The notes under the pieces were generated by a model. The model was not told the DNA's origin, searched no databases, and saw only the letters and a program-made list of their open reading frames with translations. This document shows positions 51,437-61,029 of a DNA stretch of 64,000 bases, one piece after another. The position numbers and the translations under genes were made by a program. Numbering within the stretch: the stretch's first letter is position 1; every line of letters starts with the position of its first letter. This DNA is from Pseudomonas_T sp032052615 (GTDB lineage: Bacteria; Pseudomonadota; Gammaproteobacteria; Pseudomonadales; Pseudomonadaceae), in the NCBI GenBank assembly GCA_032052615.1, contig DAMBWF010000003.1:248001-312000 (forward strand). The letters are read 5' to 3'.

Positions 51437-52660
51437 GTGCCCCTCTCGCGCCTGCTGTGTTCCGCCATGCTGCTGCTGAGCCCGCTCACCTGGGCGGCCA
51501 AGCGTGTCGACGTGGATTACCTCGTGCGTTTCCTGCCTTCGAGCGATCAGGCCGAAGTGGTGCTGACGGTCGAGGACGGCAAGGCGTTCCAAGGCTTCGA
51601 AATGGACCTGGGACGGCGTGGCGGCTACAGCGATTTCCACGGTGACGGTCAGTGGCGGCAGGACGATGACCGCCACGGTCACTGGCAGCCCCCCGCTGGC
51701 AAGGCGCGCCTGAGCTACCGGGTGCGCATCAGCCATCCCCGAGGGAACCAGCGCTTCGATGCGCGCATGACCCCCGACTGGGTCCTGCTGCGGGGCGACG
51801 ACCTGGTGCCGGTGGTGGATGTCCGCTTGGCGGAGCGGGTGGAACTGGCGACACGAATCGCCTTCGCGTTGCCGGAGGGCTGGAAAACCGTGGAAACCGG
51901 TTGGCCGCGGGTCGGTCCGAACCGCTTCCGGGTGGACGATCCCGAGCAGGTCTTCGACCGGCCCACCGGCTGGATACTCGCCGGTCGCCTGGGCAGCCGC
52001 CGTGCCACCCTGGGCAACACCGAGGTCACGGTCAGCGCGCCAGTGGGGGAGGGCATGCGGCGCATGGATGTGCTGACGCTGCTGACCTTCGTCTGGCCCC
52101 AGGCACAGGCGGTGTTCCCCCGGGACCCCGAGAAACTGCTGATCGTCGGCGCGGGCGACCCGATGTGGCGGGGCGGGCTGTCCGCCTCCCGCTCGCTGTT
52201 CCTCCATGCCGACCGACCGCTGGTCAGCGAAAACGGCACCAGCACGCTGCTGCACGAGCTGGTCCACGTGTTCAGCCGCATCCGCGATACCGAAGGCAGC
52301 GATTGGGTCAGCGAGGGCATCGCCGAGTACTACGCCATTGAGCTGATGCGCCGGGCGGGCGGGATGGGCGAGGACCGCTACCACCGTATCCGCGCCGACC
52401 TGCGGCGCTGGAGCAAGGGCGTGAAGACGCTCCGGGGCGAGCATGGCACCGGGGCGACGACCGCCCGGGCGGTCCTGCTGTTGCAGGACCTGGACAAGGA
52501 AATCCGCAAGCGCAGCAACCAGCGCTATTCCCTCGACGACCTGACGCGCGGCCTGATGCGCCTGGACAAGGTCGGTACCCAGGACGTGACGCGCCTCAGC
52601 GAAGACTTGCTGGGCGGTCCCTCCGAGGTCCTCGATACGTCCTTGTTGAAGGCCGACTAG
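51437..52660 (+). CDS. Secreted zinc metallopeptidase-like protein
   Basis: A 407-residue protein. GTG 51437 is chosen because AAGGA lies 8 bases upstream; the frame is open further up, overlapping ycgN. A short signal peptide, VPLSRLLCSAMLLLSPLTWA then AKR, is followed by a beta-rich region. A gluzincin-type site HELVHVFSRIRD with a downstream Glu in WVSEGIAEYYA fits zinc ligation as in M61-like peptidases. A periplasmic or exported protease is likely, but no close family name is evident. Confidence 0.75.
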   Translation: MPLSRLLCSAMLLLSPLTWAAKRVDVDYLVRFLPSSDQAEVVLTVEDGKAFQGFEMDLGRRGGYSDFHGDGQWRQDDDRHGHWQPPAGKARLSYRVRISHPRGNQRFDARMTPDWVLLRGDDLVPVVDVRLAERVELATRIAFALPEGWKTVETGWPRVGPNRFRVDDPEQVFDRPTGWILAGRLGSRRATLGNTEVTVSAPVGEGMRRMDVLTLLTFVWPQAQAVFPRDPEKLLIVGAGDPMWRGGLSASRSLFLHADRPLVSENGTSTLLHELVHVFSRIRDTEGSDWVSEGIAEYYAIELMRRAGGMGEDRYHRIRADLRRWSKGVKTLRGEHGTGATTARAVLLLQDLDKEIRKRSNQRYSLDDLTRGLMRLDKVGTQDVTRLSEDLLGGPSEVLDTSLLKAD

Positions 52661-52797
52661 CGCCGCGCCCCGCGTTACGAGCGAATCCGTGTGCGGGCTG
52701 GCGCTCGGGACGGCTTTGCCCGACAATGCCCAACTGTACCGCTGGCCCGCCCAGGCGTGCCGATACTGTTGCGGTCCAGTGCGCCGGGGACGCCTTC

Positions 52798-54240
52798 ATG
52801 ACCAATCTGTTGCTCTATCAACGCATCGCCCAACAGCTCGCCGATGATATCCGGCGAGGCGTTTACCAGCCGGGGGAACGGGTTCCCTCGGTACGCAAGA
52901 TGAGTTCGCAGCTCAATGTCAGCCACGCCACCGTGCTCCAGGCCTACGCCAACCTGGAAGACCAAGGCCTGATCCGCGCCCGGCCGCAATCGGGCTTCTA
53001 TGTCCACCAGACTCCCGCGCTCACCGCCTCGACGCCGGACATCGCCCGGGTCGAGCGCCCGGGCATGGTTACCCGGGGCAGCATCATCCAGCAGATTCTG
53101 ACCGCGACCCGTCGCGAAGGGGTCTTTCCCTTGGGCGCCGCCGCGCCCCACGTCGATTACCTGCCGGTACGGGCGCTTCACCAGCAACTGGCGAAAGTCA
53201 CCCGCTTTCACAGCCCCCGGGCGTTCAGCTACATGTTCAGCCCGGGGTTCGAGCCATTGCGTCGCCAGGTGGCGATCCGCATGCGCGATGCCGGGGTGGC
53301 GGTCGATCCCTCCGAGGTGGTGATCACCCACGGCTGCGTCGATGCGATCCACATGATCCTGCGGGTGTTGACCCAGCCCGGCGACCTGATCGCCACCGAG
53401 TCGCCCGCCTACTACGGCTTGTTGCAACTGGCCGACCTGCTGGGCCTGAAGGTCATCGAAATTCCCAGCGACCCCACCACCGGCATGAGCCTGGAAGCCC
53501 TGCAGCTGGCCGCCAACCAGTGGCCGATCAAGGCGCTGGTGCTTACCGCGCGGTTGAGCAACCCCCTGGGGGGCAGCATGCCCGACGAGCGCCAGAAGCA
53601 ACTGCTCAAGTTGGCGGCGGACTACAACATCCCGATCGTCGAGGACGATATCTATGGCGAGCTGATGTTCGAGCAGGGCCCGGTGAAGGCACTCAAGTCC
53701 CATGACCGGCACGACCGGGTGGTGTACTGCTCCAGCTTCACCAAGACCCTCTCGCCGGGGGTGCGCATCGGCTGGATCATTGCCGGCAAGCATCAGGAAA
53801 GCGTGCAACGCCTGCAGACCTTCACCACCCATTCGGCCTGCAGCATCACCCAGATGGGCGTGGCGGCCTACCTGGAGAATGGCGGCTACGACCGGCACCT
53901 GCGCTACATCCGCCAGGAGTACCGCAAGAACCTCACGGCCTTTCAGTTGGCGGTGCAGCAGCATTTCCCCGAAGGCACCCAGATGACTCGGCCCAACGGT
54001 GGTTTCATTCTCTGGGTCAGCCTGCCGGCCAAGGTCAATACCAAGGACCTGCACCTGCGCGCCCTTCGCCAGGGCATCAGCGTGGCGCCCGGGCTGATCT
54101 TCAGTAACACCGAGCAATTCAACCATTGCCTGCGGTTGACCTGCGCCGTGCCTTGGAACCGGGAGGCCGAGCGGGCCGTCATGACCCTGGGCCTGCTGGC
54201 CAAGCAGCTCTGCCAGGGCGCCGAGGCGGTCGCCATCTGA
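52798..54240 (+). CDS. MocR/GntR-type regulator with aminotransferase domain
   Basis: A 480-residue protein. The N-terminal GntR winged helix (residues 1-70) contains IAQQLADDIRRGVYQPGERV and VSHATVLQAYANLEDQGLIR. The rest is a fold-type I aminotransferase with FSYMFSPGFEPLRRQVA, the PLP-contact Asp/Tyr in VEDDIYGELMF, and the Schiff-base Lys in CSSFTKTLSPGVRIGW. MocR regulators sense PLP-linked metabolites. The target is not clear, because the nearest divergent gene is not present. The 54245-54269 hairpin follows. Confidence 0.9.
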   Translation: MTNLLLYQRIAQQLADDIRRGVYQPGERVPSVRKMSSQLNVSHATVLQAYANLEDQGLIRARPQSGFYVHQTPALTASTPDIARVERPGMVTRGSIIQQILTATRREGVFPLGAAAPHVDYLPVRALHQQLAKVTRFHSPRAFSYMFSPGFEPLRRQVAIRMRDAGVAVDPSEVVITHGCVDAIHMILRVLTQPGDLIATESPAYYGLLQLADLLGLKVIEIPSDPTTGMSLEALQLAANQWPIKALVLTARLSNPLGGSMPDERQKQLLKLAADYNIPIVEDDIYGELMFEQGPVKALKSHDRHDRVVYCSSFTKTLSPGVRIGWIIAGKHQESVQRLQTFTTHSACSITQMGVAAYLENGGYDRHLRYIRQEYRKNLTAFQLAVQQHFPEGTQMTRPNGGFILWVSLPAKVNTKDLHLRALRQGISVAPGLIFSNTEQFNHCLRLTCAVPWNREAERAVMTLGLLAKQLCQGAEAVAI

Positions 54241-54244
54241 TCGA

Positions 54245-54269
54245 GCGGGCCGGCGCGACGCCGGCCCGC
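54245..54269 (+). terminator. GC-rich terminator after the MocR gene
   Basis: GCGGGCCGGCG, 3 bases, CGCCGGCCCGC: an 11-bp perfect stem just past the stop, followed by CTCCTCTTCC. The tail is only moderately T-rich. Confidence 0.7.
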
Positions 54270-54394
54270 GCTCCTCTTCCTGCTCGCCGCGCTTTGCCGC
54301 TCCCTTGCCTCCAGCGGAAAAGCATTGCCGTCTTTTTGTCGCCTTATCGTTCGGATATTTAGCAACCCTTTGAAAAATAAGGAATTTATTTTTC

Positions 54395-54410
54395 TGGCTC
54401 ATGTTTTGCT
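54395..54410 (+). promoter_or_regulatory. Sigma-54 promoter for flgBCDE
   Basis: TGGCTCATGTTTTGCT matches TGGCACG-N4-TTGCT with correct -24/-12 spacing. It lies 44 bases upstream of the flgB ATG, in an AT-rich stretch. RpoN with FleQ/FleR control of flgB is established in Pseudomonas. Confidence 0.85.
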
Positions 54411-54454
54411 AAGAACGGGCAGACCCACGGAAAGCCAGCGGCAAGGTTCCCGAC

Positions 54455-54862
54455 ATGAGCATCAGTTTCGAAAACGCCCTCGGTATCCACGAGAAGGCCT
54501 TGAGCTTTCGCTCCCAGCGTTCGGAAGTGCTGGCGAACAATATCGCCAACGCCGACACCCCCAACTACAAGGCTCGCGACCTGGACTTCTCCAGCGTGTT
54601 GCAGGCGGAAACCGAGAAGGCCAGCCATGGCGCCTTCAACCTCGAGGTGACCAACGCCAAGCACATCGCCGCGGAGGGAATGCAGGCCGGCGACGGCGAT
54701 CTGCTCTATCGCATTCCCTTCCAGCCCTCGCTGGACCAGAACACGGTGGATGCCCAGGTGGAGCAGGCCAAGTACGCCGAGAACACCGTGCAGTTCCAAG
54801 CCAGCTTCACCCTGCTCAACAGCAAGTTCAAAGGCCTCGTCGGCGCATTGCGCGGCGAGTAA
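54455..54862 (+). CDS. flgB: FlgB, proximal rod protein
   Basis: A 135-residue rod protein. The N-terminal helix includes ALSFRSQRSEVLANNIANAD followed by TPNYKARD, the family signature. The C-terminal helix runs through EQAKYAENTVQFQASFTLLN to GLVGALRGE. FlgB is the first axial part added after the MS ring and export gate. It heads the hook-basal body operon. Confidence 0.96.
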   Translation: MSISFENALGIHEKALSFRSQRSEVLANNIANADTPNYKARDLDFSSVLQAETEKASHGAFNLEVTNAKHIAAEGMQAGDGDLLYRIPFQPSLDQNTVDAQVEQAKYAENTVQFQASFTLLNSKFKGLVGALRGE

Positions 54863-54877
54863 CCCAGGAGCGTAGCC

Positions 54878-55327
54878 ATGTCACTTTCCAGCGTATTCAA
54901 CATTGCCGGTACCGGCATGAGTGCCCAGACCACCCGTCTGAACACCATTTCCAGCAACATCGCCAACGCCGAGTCGGTCTCTTCCAGCGTCGACAAGACT
55001 TACCGCGCCCGGCACCCGGTGTTCGCCACGGTCATGCAGGGTGCCAACGCCGCGACTGGCGACCGGGGCTCGCTGTTCGCCGCCGAGGACCGCTCCGGCG
55101 CGGGCGTGCAGGTGCTGGGGGTGGTGGAGGACCAGAGCCCGCTGATGCCGCGCTACGAACCCAATCATCCGGCTGCGGATGCCAATGGCTACGTGTATTA
55201 CCCGAACGTCAACGTGGTGGAGGAAATGGCCGACATGATCTCCGCCAGCCGGGCGTTCCAGACCAACTCGGAACTGATGAACACCGCCAAGCAGATGATG
55301 CAGAAAGTCCTGACCCTGGGTCAGTGA
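54878..55327 (+). CDS. flgC: FlgC, proximal rod protein
   Basis: A 149-residue protein with the axial N-terminus FNIAGTGMSAQTTRLNTISS, then NIANAESVSS, and the C-terminal ASRAFQTNSELMNTAKQMMQ. It assembles with FlgB, FlgF and FlgG into the rod. The start is 15 bases past flgB, with CAGGAGCG upstream. Confidence 0.96.
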   Translation: MSLSSVFNIAGTGMSAQTTRLNTISSNIANAESVSSSVDKTYRARHPVFATVMQGANAATGDRGSLFAAEDRSGAGVQVLGVVEDQSPLMPRYEPNHPAADANGYVYYPNVNVVEEMADMISASRAFQTNSELMNTAKQMMQKVLTLGQ

Positions 55328-55343
55328 GGCCGGAGAAACGATC

Positions 55344-56033
55344 ATGGCAGACACCACCGTCGACGGCGGCGCCTCCGTCCTCGCCAATTACGGCATGAAG
55401 GACAAGAACAGCGCCAAGCCCAATCCTGGCAGCCAACTGGGCAAGGACCAGTTCCTGCAATTGCTGGTTACCCAGATGAACAACCAGAACCCGCTCAATC
55501 CCCAGGACAACAGCGAGTTCGTGGCGCAATTGGCCCAGTTCAGCACGGTCGAAGGCATCAGCAACCTCAACACCAGCATGACCTCGCTACTGGCCAATAC
55601 CCAGTCGTCCCAGGCGTTGCAGGCTTCGTCCCTGGTGGGGCGCAAGGTGATCGTCACCACCGACAAGGCGGTGGTGGACACTAGCCAGACCCTCAAGGGC
55701 AGCGTCAATTTAACGTCGGCGAGCGAGAACGCCTTCGTCAACGTATACGACAGCACGGGCGCTCAGGTGGGCCGGGTCAACCTGGGCGCGCAGCCCGCCG
55801 GCAAGGCGAGCTTCATGTGGGACGGCAAAGACGCCAGCGGCAAGCAATTGCCGCCCGGCACCTACACCTTCCAGGCGCAAGCGACGGTGGCGGGCAAGAA
55901 TGTCGCCATGACCACCAACCTGCCGGCCAACGTCGACAGCGTCACGCTCGGCCAGAACGGAGGCGAGATGATGCTCAACCTCGCCGGTCTCGGCTCCATT
56001 GCCCTTTCCAAGGTCCAGGTCATCGGTCAGTAA
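55344..56033 (+). CDS. flgD: FlgD, hook-cap scaffolding protein
   Basis: A 229-residue hook cap. The conserved LGKDQFLQLLVTQMNNQNPL, then NPQDNSEFVAQLAQFSTVEG, is near residues 31-70. A FlgD-type Ig/Tudor C-terminal half has MWDGKDASGKQLPPGTYTFQ. FlgD caps the growing hook and is lost afterwards. It is followed by flgE in the same transcript. Confidence 0.96.
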   Translation: MADTTVDGGASVLANYGMKDKNSAKPNPGSQLGKDQFLQLLVTQMNNQNPLNPQDNSEFVAQLAQFSTVEGISNLNTSMTSLLANTQSSQALQASSLVGRKVIVTTDKAVVDTSQTLKGSVNLTSASENAFVNVYDSTGAQVGRVNLGAQPAGKASFMWDGKDASGKQLPPGTYTFQAQATVAGKNVAMTTNLPANVDSVTLGQNGGEMMLNLAGLGSIALSKVQVIGQ

Positions 56034-56065
56034 CAGCCGCCTTACCGGCGCGCAGGAGAAGTCAC

Positions 56066-57370
56066 ATGTCTTTCAACATCGGCCTCAGCGGTATCAAGGC
56101 GGCCTCCAGTGACCTCAACGTCACCGGCAACAACATCGCCAACGTCGGCACTACGGGGTTCAAGCAGTCTCGGGCGGAGTTTCAGGACGTCTACTCGGCC
56201 TCGGTGCTCGGCACGGGGCGCAACCAGCAGGGCAGCGGGGTGCTGCTGGCCAACGTCGCCCAGTTGTTCAACCAGGGTAACGTCAACGCCACCAACAACG
56301 CCCTGGACATGGCCATCAACGGCAACGGCTTCTTCGTGACCAGCAACAATGGGGCGATTTCCTATACCCGCGCCGGTTATTTCGGGACGGACAAGAACGG
56401 CTTCATCGTCGATAACAACGGTTATAACCTGCAAGGCTACTCGGTGGACGCCAATGGCCAGTTGCAAAGCGGCGTGGTCAACAACCTGCAGGTGCAAAGC
56501 ACCAACCAGGCGCCGCGAGCCACCAGCAAGGTGTCGGAGACGGTCAATCTGAATTCTTCGATGACCCCGCCGACCACCACGCCCTTCAATCCGGCGGACC
56601 CGACCACCTACAACAACTCGACCTCGGTGAAGATCTACGACACCCAGGGCAACGAACACGCGATGACCCAGTACTTCATCAAGACCGGGCCGAACGCCTG
56701 GACCATGAACGTGCTGATCGATGGGCGAAACCCCAAGGACCCCACCACCGCCACGCCTTACTCGGTGGGCCTGAGCTTCACGGCGGCCGGTCAGCTCAAC
56801 GTGCCGCTGACTTCCACCGACTTCACCGCCAACGCCGACGGTACCCTGACACTCACCGACTGGGTGCCGGCCAAGTCCGACGGCGCTACTCCGCCGGTCT
56901 GGGGCCCTAACGGCGCGGCGGCCAATACCGGCGGGGTCACCTTCGATCTGAGGGGCACCACCCAGTTTTCCAGTACCTTCGCGGTCACCAGTCAGAAACA
57001 GGACGGTTACACCACAGGTCAGTTGGCGAGTCTGGAGGTGGACGATACCGGGGTCATCTTCGCGCGCTATACCAATGGCCAGTCGAAGGTCCAAGGGCAA
57101 GTGATCCTGGCGAGCTTCGCCAATACCCAGGGCCTGACGCCCATCGGCAAGACCGCCTGGGCTGAATCGGCCTCGTCCGGCGCAGCCGTGCTGGGCACGC
57201 CCCGTTCCGGCACCCTGGGGGCCTTGCAAGCCAGTTCCCTGGAGGCGTCCAACGTTGACCTCTCCAACGAACTGGTCAACCTGATCGTCGCCCAGCGCAA
57301 CTACCAGGCCAACGCCAAGACCATCGAGACCGAGAACGCCGTCACCCAGACCATCATCAACCTGCGCTGA
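56066..57370 (+). CDS. flgE: FlgE, flagellar hook protein
   Basis: A 434-residue hook subunit from ATG 56066 (CAGGAGAA upstream). The N-terminus is SFNIGLSGIKAASSDLNVTG then NNIANVGTTGFKQSR. The C-terminus carries LVNLIVAQRNYQANAKTIET. The central domain is rich in Asn, Thr and Gly, typical of the surface-exposed hook region. A Rho-independent terminator follows, ending the flgBCDE unit. Confidence 0.96.
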   Translation: MSFNIGLSGIKAASSDLNVTGNNIANVGTTGFKQSRAEFQDVYSASVLGTGRNQQGSGVLLANVAQLFNQGNVNATNNALDMAINGNGFFVTSNNGAISYTRAGYFGTDKNGFIVDNNGYNLQGYSVDANGQLQSGVVNNLQVQSTNQAPRATSKVSETVNLNSSMTPPTTTPFNPADPTTYNNSTSVKIYDTQGNEHAMTQYFIKTGPNAWTMNVLIDGRNPKDPTTATPYSVGLSFTAAGQLNVPLTSTDFTANADGTLTLTDWVPAKSDGATPPVWGPNGAAANTGGVTFDLRGTTQFSSTFAVTSQKQDGYTTGQLASLEVDDTGVIFARYTNGQSKVQGQVILASFANTQGLTPIGKTAWAESASSGAAVLGTPRSGTLGALQASSLEASNVDLSNELVNLIVAQRNYQANAKTIETENAVTQTIINLR

Positions 57371-57440
57371 TTGTTCGATGCCTTGTCGGCGAGCCGGCAA
57401 GGCTCTCCGCCAAGACCGGCAAGCCTTCGCCGGCCCGCTC

Positions 57441-57470
57441 CGCCAAAAGCCCCTGATCGGGCTTTTGGCG
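57441..57470 (+). terminator. Strong terminator between flgE and flgF
   Basis: CGCCAAAAGCCC, 6 bases, GGGCTTTTGGCG: a perfect 12-bp stem, followed by CTTTT. It splits the locus into flgBCDE and flgF onward. Confidence 0.93.
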
Positions 57471-57515
57471 CTTTTAAAAGCTAGATATTTCAATAAGTTA
57501 TCGGTTTCTAACGGT

Positions 57516-57531
57516 TGGCACATGGATTGCT
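57516..57531 (+). promoter_or_regulatory. Sigma-54 promoter for flgF onward
   Basis: TGGCACATGGATTGCT matches TGGCACG-N4-TTGCT with one mismatch and exact spacing. It is placed 48 bases before the flgF ATG and just after the terminator. The second operon starts here. Confidence 0.9.
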
Positions 57532-57579
57532 TGGGTCTATGTCGTCAGTGACGTGACAGAGATCCGTCCCGGAGGATCC

Positions 57580-58317
57580 ATGGACAAGATGCTTTATGTG
57601 GCAATGACCGGCGCGAGCCAGAACACCCTGGCGCAACGGGCCCATGCCAACAACCTGGCGAACATTTCCACCAGCGGTTTCCGCCGCGACTACGAGCAGG
57701 CGCGCTCGATGCAAGTCTTCGGCGAGACCTTTCCCTCCCGCGTCTACGCCATGAGCGAGCGCCCCGCCACCGATTTCACCCCGGGAGCCTTGCAGGAAAC
57801 CGGTCGCGACCTGGACGTGGCGGTGGAGGGTAACGGCTGGATCGCGGTACAGGCACCCGACGGCAGCGAGGCTTACGTGCGCACCGGCAGCTTGCAGATC
57901 GACGCCCTCGGCATGTTGCGCACCAGCGACGGCCGGCCGGTGCTGGGCAACAGCGGCCCCATCGCCGTGCCGCCGGACGAAAAGATCGAAATAGGCCAGG
58001 ATGGCACCATCAGCATCCGCGCCCTGGGCGAGGCGCCCAACGTGGTCGCTCAGGTGGACCGGATCAAACTGGTGAATCCCGACCCCAAGCAAATGGAAAA
58101 GCGCACCGACGGCCTGATCCACCACAAGGGCCCGCCCGCCGAGGCGGACGCCAACGTGCGGGTGACCTCGGGCTTTCTCGAAGCCAGCAACGTCAACGCG
58201 GTGACGGAGATGACCTCCATTCTCTCCCTGTCCCGCCAGTTCGAGCTGCAAGTGAAGATGATGCGCACCGCCGAGGACGACGCCGCTTCCGTGGCCCGGG
58301 TCTTGCAGATCAGTTAA
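57580..58317 (+). CDS. flgF: FlgF, proximal rod protein
   Basis: A 245-residue rod protein from ATG 57580 (GGAGGATCC upstream). It begins MDKMLYVAMTGASQNTLAQR with ANNLANISTSGFRRD and ends with SRQFELQVKMMRTAEDDAAS. The middle shows DLDVAVEGNGWIAVQ, common to FlgF/FlgG. Confidence 0.95.
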   Translation: MDKMLYVAMTGASQNTLAQRAHANNLANISTSGFRRDYEQARSMQVFGETFPSRVYAMSERPATDFTPGALQETGRDLDVAVEGNGWIAVQAPDGSEAYVRTGSLQIDALGMLRTSDGRPVLGNSGPIAVPPDEKIEIGQDGTISIRALGEAPNVVAQVDRIKLVNPDPKQMEKRTDGLIHHKGPPAEADANVRVTSGFLEASNVNAVTEMTSILSLSRQFELQVKMMRTAEDDAASVARVLQIS

Positions 58318-58362
58318 TAACCAGTCAGGCGGCGTCGTGATACCGGCGCCCAGGAGAACGCC

Positions 58363-59148
58363 ATGCTTCCGGCTCTGTGGGTGAGTAAAACCGGTCTGTC
58401 CGCCCAGGACATGAACCTGACCACCGTTTCCAACAACTTGGCCAACGTGTCCACCACCGGTTTCAAGCGCGACCGCGCCGAATTCGAGGACCTGCTGTAC
58501 CAGATTCATCGGCAGCCAGGCGCGCAGTCGACCCAGGACAGCCAATTGCCCTCCGGTCTGCAACTGGGGACCGGGGTGCGCATCGTCGGCACCCAGAAGA
58601 ACTTCAGCGAAGGCAGCCTGCAGACCACCGACCAGCCCCTGGACATGGCGGTCAATGGACGCGGCTTCTTCCAGGTGTTGCAACCGGACGGCACGGTGTC
58701 CTACACCCGCGACGGCAGCTTCCACCTGAACTCCAACGGGCAGATCGTCACCGCCAACGGCATGGCGCTGGAACCGGCCATCGTGGTGCCGGCCGACACC
58801 CTGACCTTTACCGTTGGCCAGGACGGCACCGTGTCCATCACCACCCAGGGCAACGCGCAGCCGCAGGTCATCGGTAACATCCAGACCGCCGACTTCATCA
58901 ACCCGGCCGGCTTGCAGGCGATCGGCAAGAACCTGTTCCTGGAAACCGCCGCCAGCGGCGCGCCCCAGGTCGGCACGCCTGGCCTGAACGGCCTGGGCAC
59001 GGTGGAGCAGCGCACCCTGGAAAACTCCAACGTCAGCGTGGTCGAGGAGCTGGTGAACATGATCACCACCCAGCGCGCCTACGAGATGAACTCCAAGGTC
59101 ATCTCCACCGCCGACCAGATGCTGTCCTTCGTGACCCAGAACCTGTAA
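58363..59148 (+). CDS. flgG: FlgG, distal rod protein
   Basis: A 261-residue protein of normal length, with MLPALWVSKTGLSAQDMNLT, VSNNLANVSTTGFKRDRAEF, QPLDMAVNGRGFFQVLQPDG, and the C-terminal MITTQRAYEMNSKVISTADQ. It forms the distal rod through the P and L rings. CAGGAG precedes the ATG. Confidence 0.97.
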   Translation: MLPALWVSKTGLSAQDMNLTTVSNNLANVSTTGFKRDRAEFEDLLYQIHRQPGAQSTQDSQLPSGLQLGTGVRIVGTQKNFSEGSLQTTDQPLDMAVNGRGFFQVLQPDGTVSYTRDGSFHLNSNGQIVTANGMALEPAIVVPADTLTFTVGQDGTVSITTQGNAQPQVIGNIQTADFINPAGLQAIGKNLFLETAASGAPQVGTPGLNGLGTVEQRTLENSNVSVVEELVNMITTQRAYEMNSKVISTADQMLSFVTQNL

Positions 59149-59208
59149 GTCCGGCGCCTTCGGCGCCACTCGATTCGCGGTCCGTGTTCCTGTGTGAGGT
59201 ACGTAGTG

Positions 59209-59904
59209 ATGAAACGGCTGAACGTGCTCTATCCCCTGTTCGCCCTTACCGTTCTGGCTGGGTGCGTCAGCCCGCCGCCGAAGCCGAACGACCCTTATTA
59301 CTCGCCCGTCCTGCCTCGCACACCGATGCCCGCCGCCGCCAACAACGGCTCCATCTACCAGGCTGGCTTCGAGCGCAACCTGTACGACGACCGCAAGGCC
59401 TACCGCGTGGGCGACATCATCACCATCACCCTCAACGAGCGCACCCAGGCCAGCAAGAACGCCAACTCCAACATTGCCAAGAACAGCAAGACCAACATCG
59501 GACTGACGTCCCTGTTCGGTGCCGGAGTGAATACCAACAATCCCCTGGGCGACGGCGACCTGAGCCTGGACGCCGGCTACAGCGGCTCGCGCAACGCCGT
59601 CGGCAAGAGCCAGGCGGCCCAGGGCAACAGCCTGTCGGGTTCGGTGACCGTCACCGTGGCCGAGGTGCTACCCAACGGTATCCTGGCGGTACGCGGCGAG
59701 AAGTGGATGACCCTGAACACCGGCGACGAACTGGTGCGCATCGCTGGCCTGGTGCGGTCCGACGACATCGGCACCGACAACACCGTGTCCTCGACCCGCA
59801 TCGCCGACGCGCGCATCACCTATTCGGGCACCGGGTCGTTCGCCGACGCCAATCAGCCAGGCTGGTTCGACCGCTTCTTCATCAGTCCGCTGTTCCCGTT
59901 CTAA
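59209..59904 (+). CDS. flgH: FlgH, L-ring lipoprotein
   Basis: A 231-residue protein from ATG 59209 (GAGGT upstream), giving a clean lipoprotein signal MKRLNVLYPLFALTVLAGC with Cys19. An in-frame ATG 59194 is less likely. The conserved NLYDDRKAYRVGDIITITLN and LAVRGEKWMTLNTGDELVRI are FlgH hallmarks. It forms the outer-membrane L ring. Confidence 0.96.
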   Translation: MKRLNVLYPLFALTVLAGCVSPPPKPNDPYYSPVLPRTPMPAAANNGSIYQAGFERNLYDDRKAYRVGDIITITLNERTQASKNANSNIAKNSKTNIGLTSLFGAGVNTNNPLGDGDLSLDAGYSGSRNAVGKSQAAQGNSLSGSVTVTVAEVLPNGILAVRGEKWMTLNTGDELVRIAGLVRSDDIGTDNTVSSTRIADARITYSGTGSFADANQPGWFDRFFISPLFPF

Positions 59905-59918
59905 GCAGGAGCCGATCC

Positions 59919-61019
59919 ATGAAACGTCTGAGTATCCTGCTGTCGCTGCTGCTGTTCGCCGGCATCGCCCAGGCGGAGCGGCTCAAGGACTTGGCCAGCA
60001 TCCAGGGCGTGCGGACCAACCAGTTGATCGGCTACGGGCTGGTGGTGGGTTTGAACGGCACGGGCGACCAGACCACCCAGACGCCGTTCACCCTGCAGAC
60101 TTTCAACAACATGCTCGCCCAGTTCGGCATCAAGGTGCCGGCGGGCGGCGGCAACGTGCAGTTGAAGAACGTCGCCGCGGTGTCGGTGCATGCCGAGTTG
60201 CCACCCTTCGCCAAGCCCGGCCAGACCATCGACGTGACCATCTCTTCCATCGGTAACTCCAAGAGCCTGCGGGGCGGCAGCCTGCTGCTCACGCCGCTGA
60301 AGGGGATCGATGGCAACGTCTACGCCATCGCCCAGGGCAACCTGGTGGTGGGCGGCTTCGACGCTTCCGGGGCGGATGGCTCGAAGATCACCGTCAACGT
60401 TCCATCGGCGGGGCGCATTCCGGCCGGCGCCACGGTGGAGCGGCCGGTGCCCAGCGGCTTCGACCAAGGCAATACCTTGACCCTGAACCTCAACCGGCCG
60501 GATTTCACCACGGCCAAGAATATCGTCGACAAGCTCAACGAGCTACTCGGCCCGGGCGTGGCCCATGCCTTGGACGGCGGCTCGATCCAGGTCAGCGCGC
60601 CCCTCGATCCGAGTCAGCGGGTCGACTACATGTCTGTACTGGAAAACCTCGAGGTGGAGGCCGGCCAGGCAGTAGCCAAGGTCATCATCAACTCGCGTAC
60701 CGGCACCATCGTGATCGGCCAGAACGTCAAGGTGCAGCCCGCCGCGGTGACCCACGGCAGCCTCACCGTGACCATTACCGAGGACCCGGTGGTCAGCCAA
60801 CCCGATGCGCTTTCCGGCGGGCAGACAGCGGTAGTGCCGCGCTCGCGGGTGAAGGCCGATCAGGAGGCCAAGCCGATGTTCAAGTTCGGGCCGGGGACTA
60901 CCCTCGATCAGATCGTCCGCGCGGTCAACCAAGTGGGGGCGGCGCCCTCCGACCTCATGGCCATCCTGGAAGCGCTCAAGCAGGCGGGCGCGCTCCAGGC
61001 CGACCTGATCGTGATTTGA
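59919..61019 (+). CDS. flgI: FlgI, P-ring protein
   Basis: A 366-residue periplasmic protein with a signal peptide (MKRLSILLSLLLFAGIAQA) followed by the FlgI opening ERLKDLASIQGVRTNQLIGY. Internal signatures are GTGDQTTQTPFTLQTFNNML and TIVIGQNVKVQPAAVTHGSL, and it ends LMAILEALKQAGALQADLIV. The ring polymerises around the rod in the peptidoglycan layer with FlgA help. CAGGAG precedes the ATG. Confidence 0.97.
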   Translation: MKRLSILLSLLLFAGIAQAERLKDLASIQGVRTNQLIGYGLVVGLNGTGDQTTQTPFTLQTFNNMLAQFGIKVPAGGGNVQLKNVAAVSVHAELPPFAKPGQTIDVTISSIGNSKSLRGGSLLLTPLKGIDGNVYAIAQGNLVVGGFDASGADGSKITVNVPSAGRIPAGATVERPVPSGFDQGNTLTLNLNRPDFTTAKNIVDKLNELLGPGVAHALDGGSIQVSAPLDPSQRVDYMSVLENLEVEAGQAVAKVIINSRTGTIVIGQNVKVQPAAVTHGSLTVTITEDPVVSQPDALSGGQTAVVPRSRVKADQEAKPMFKFGPGTTLDQIVRAVNQVGAAPSDLMAILEALKQAGALQADLIVI

Positions 61020-61029
61020 GGAGGCCGTC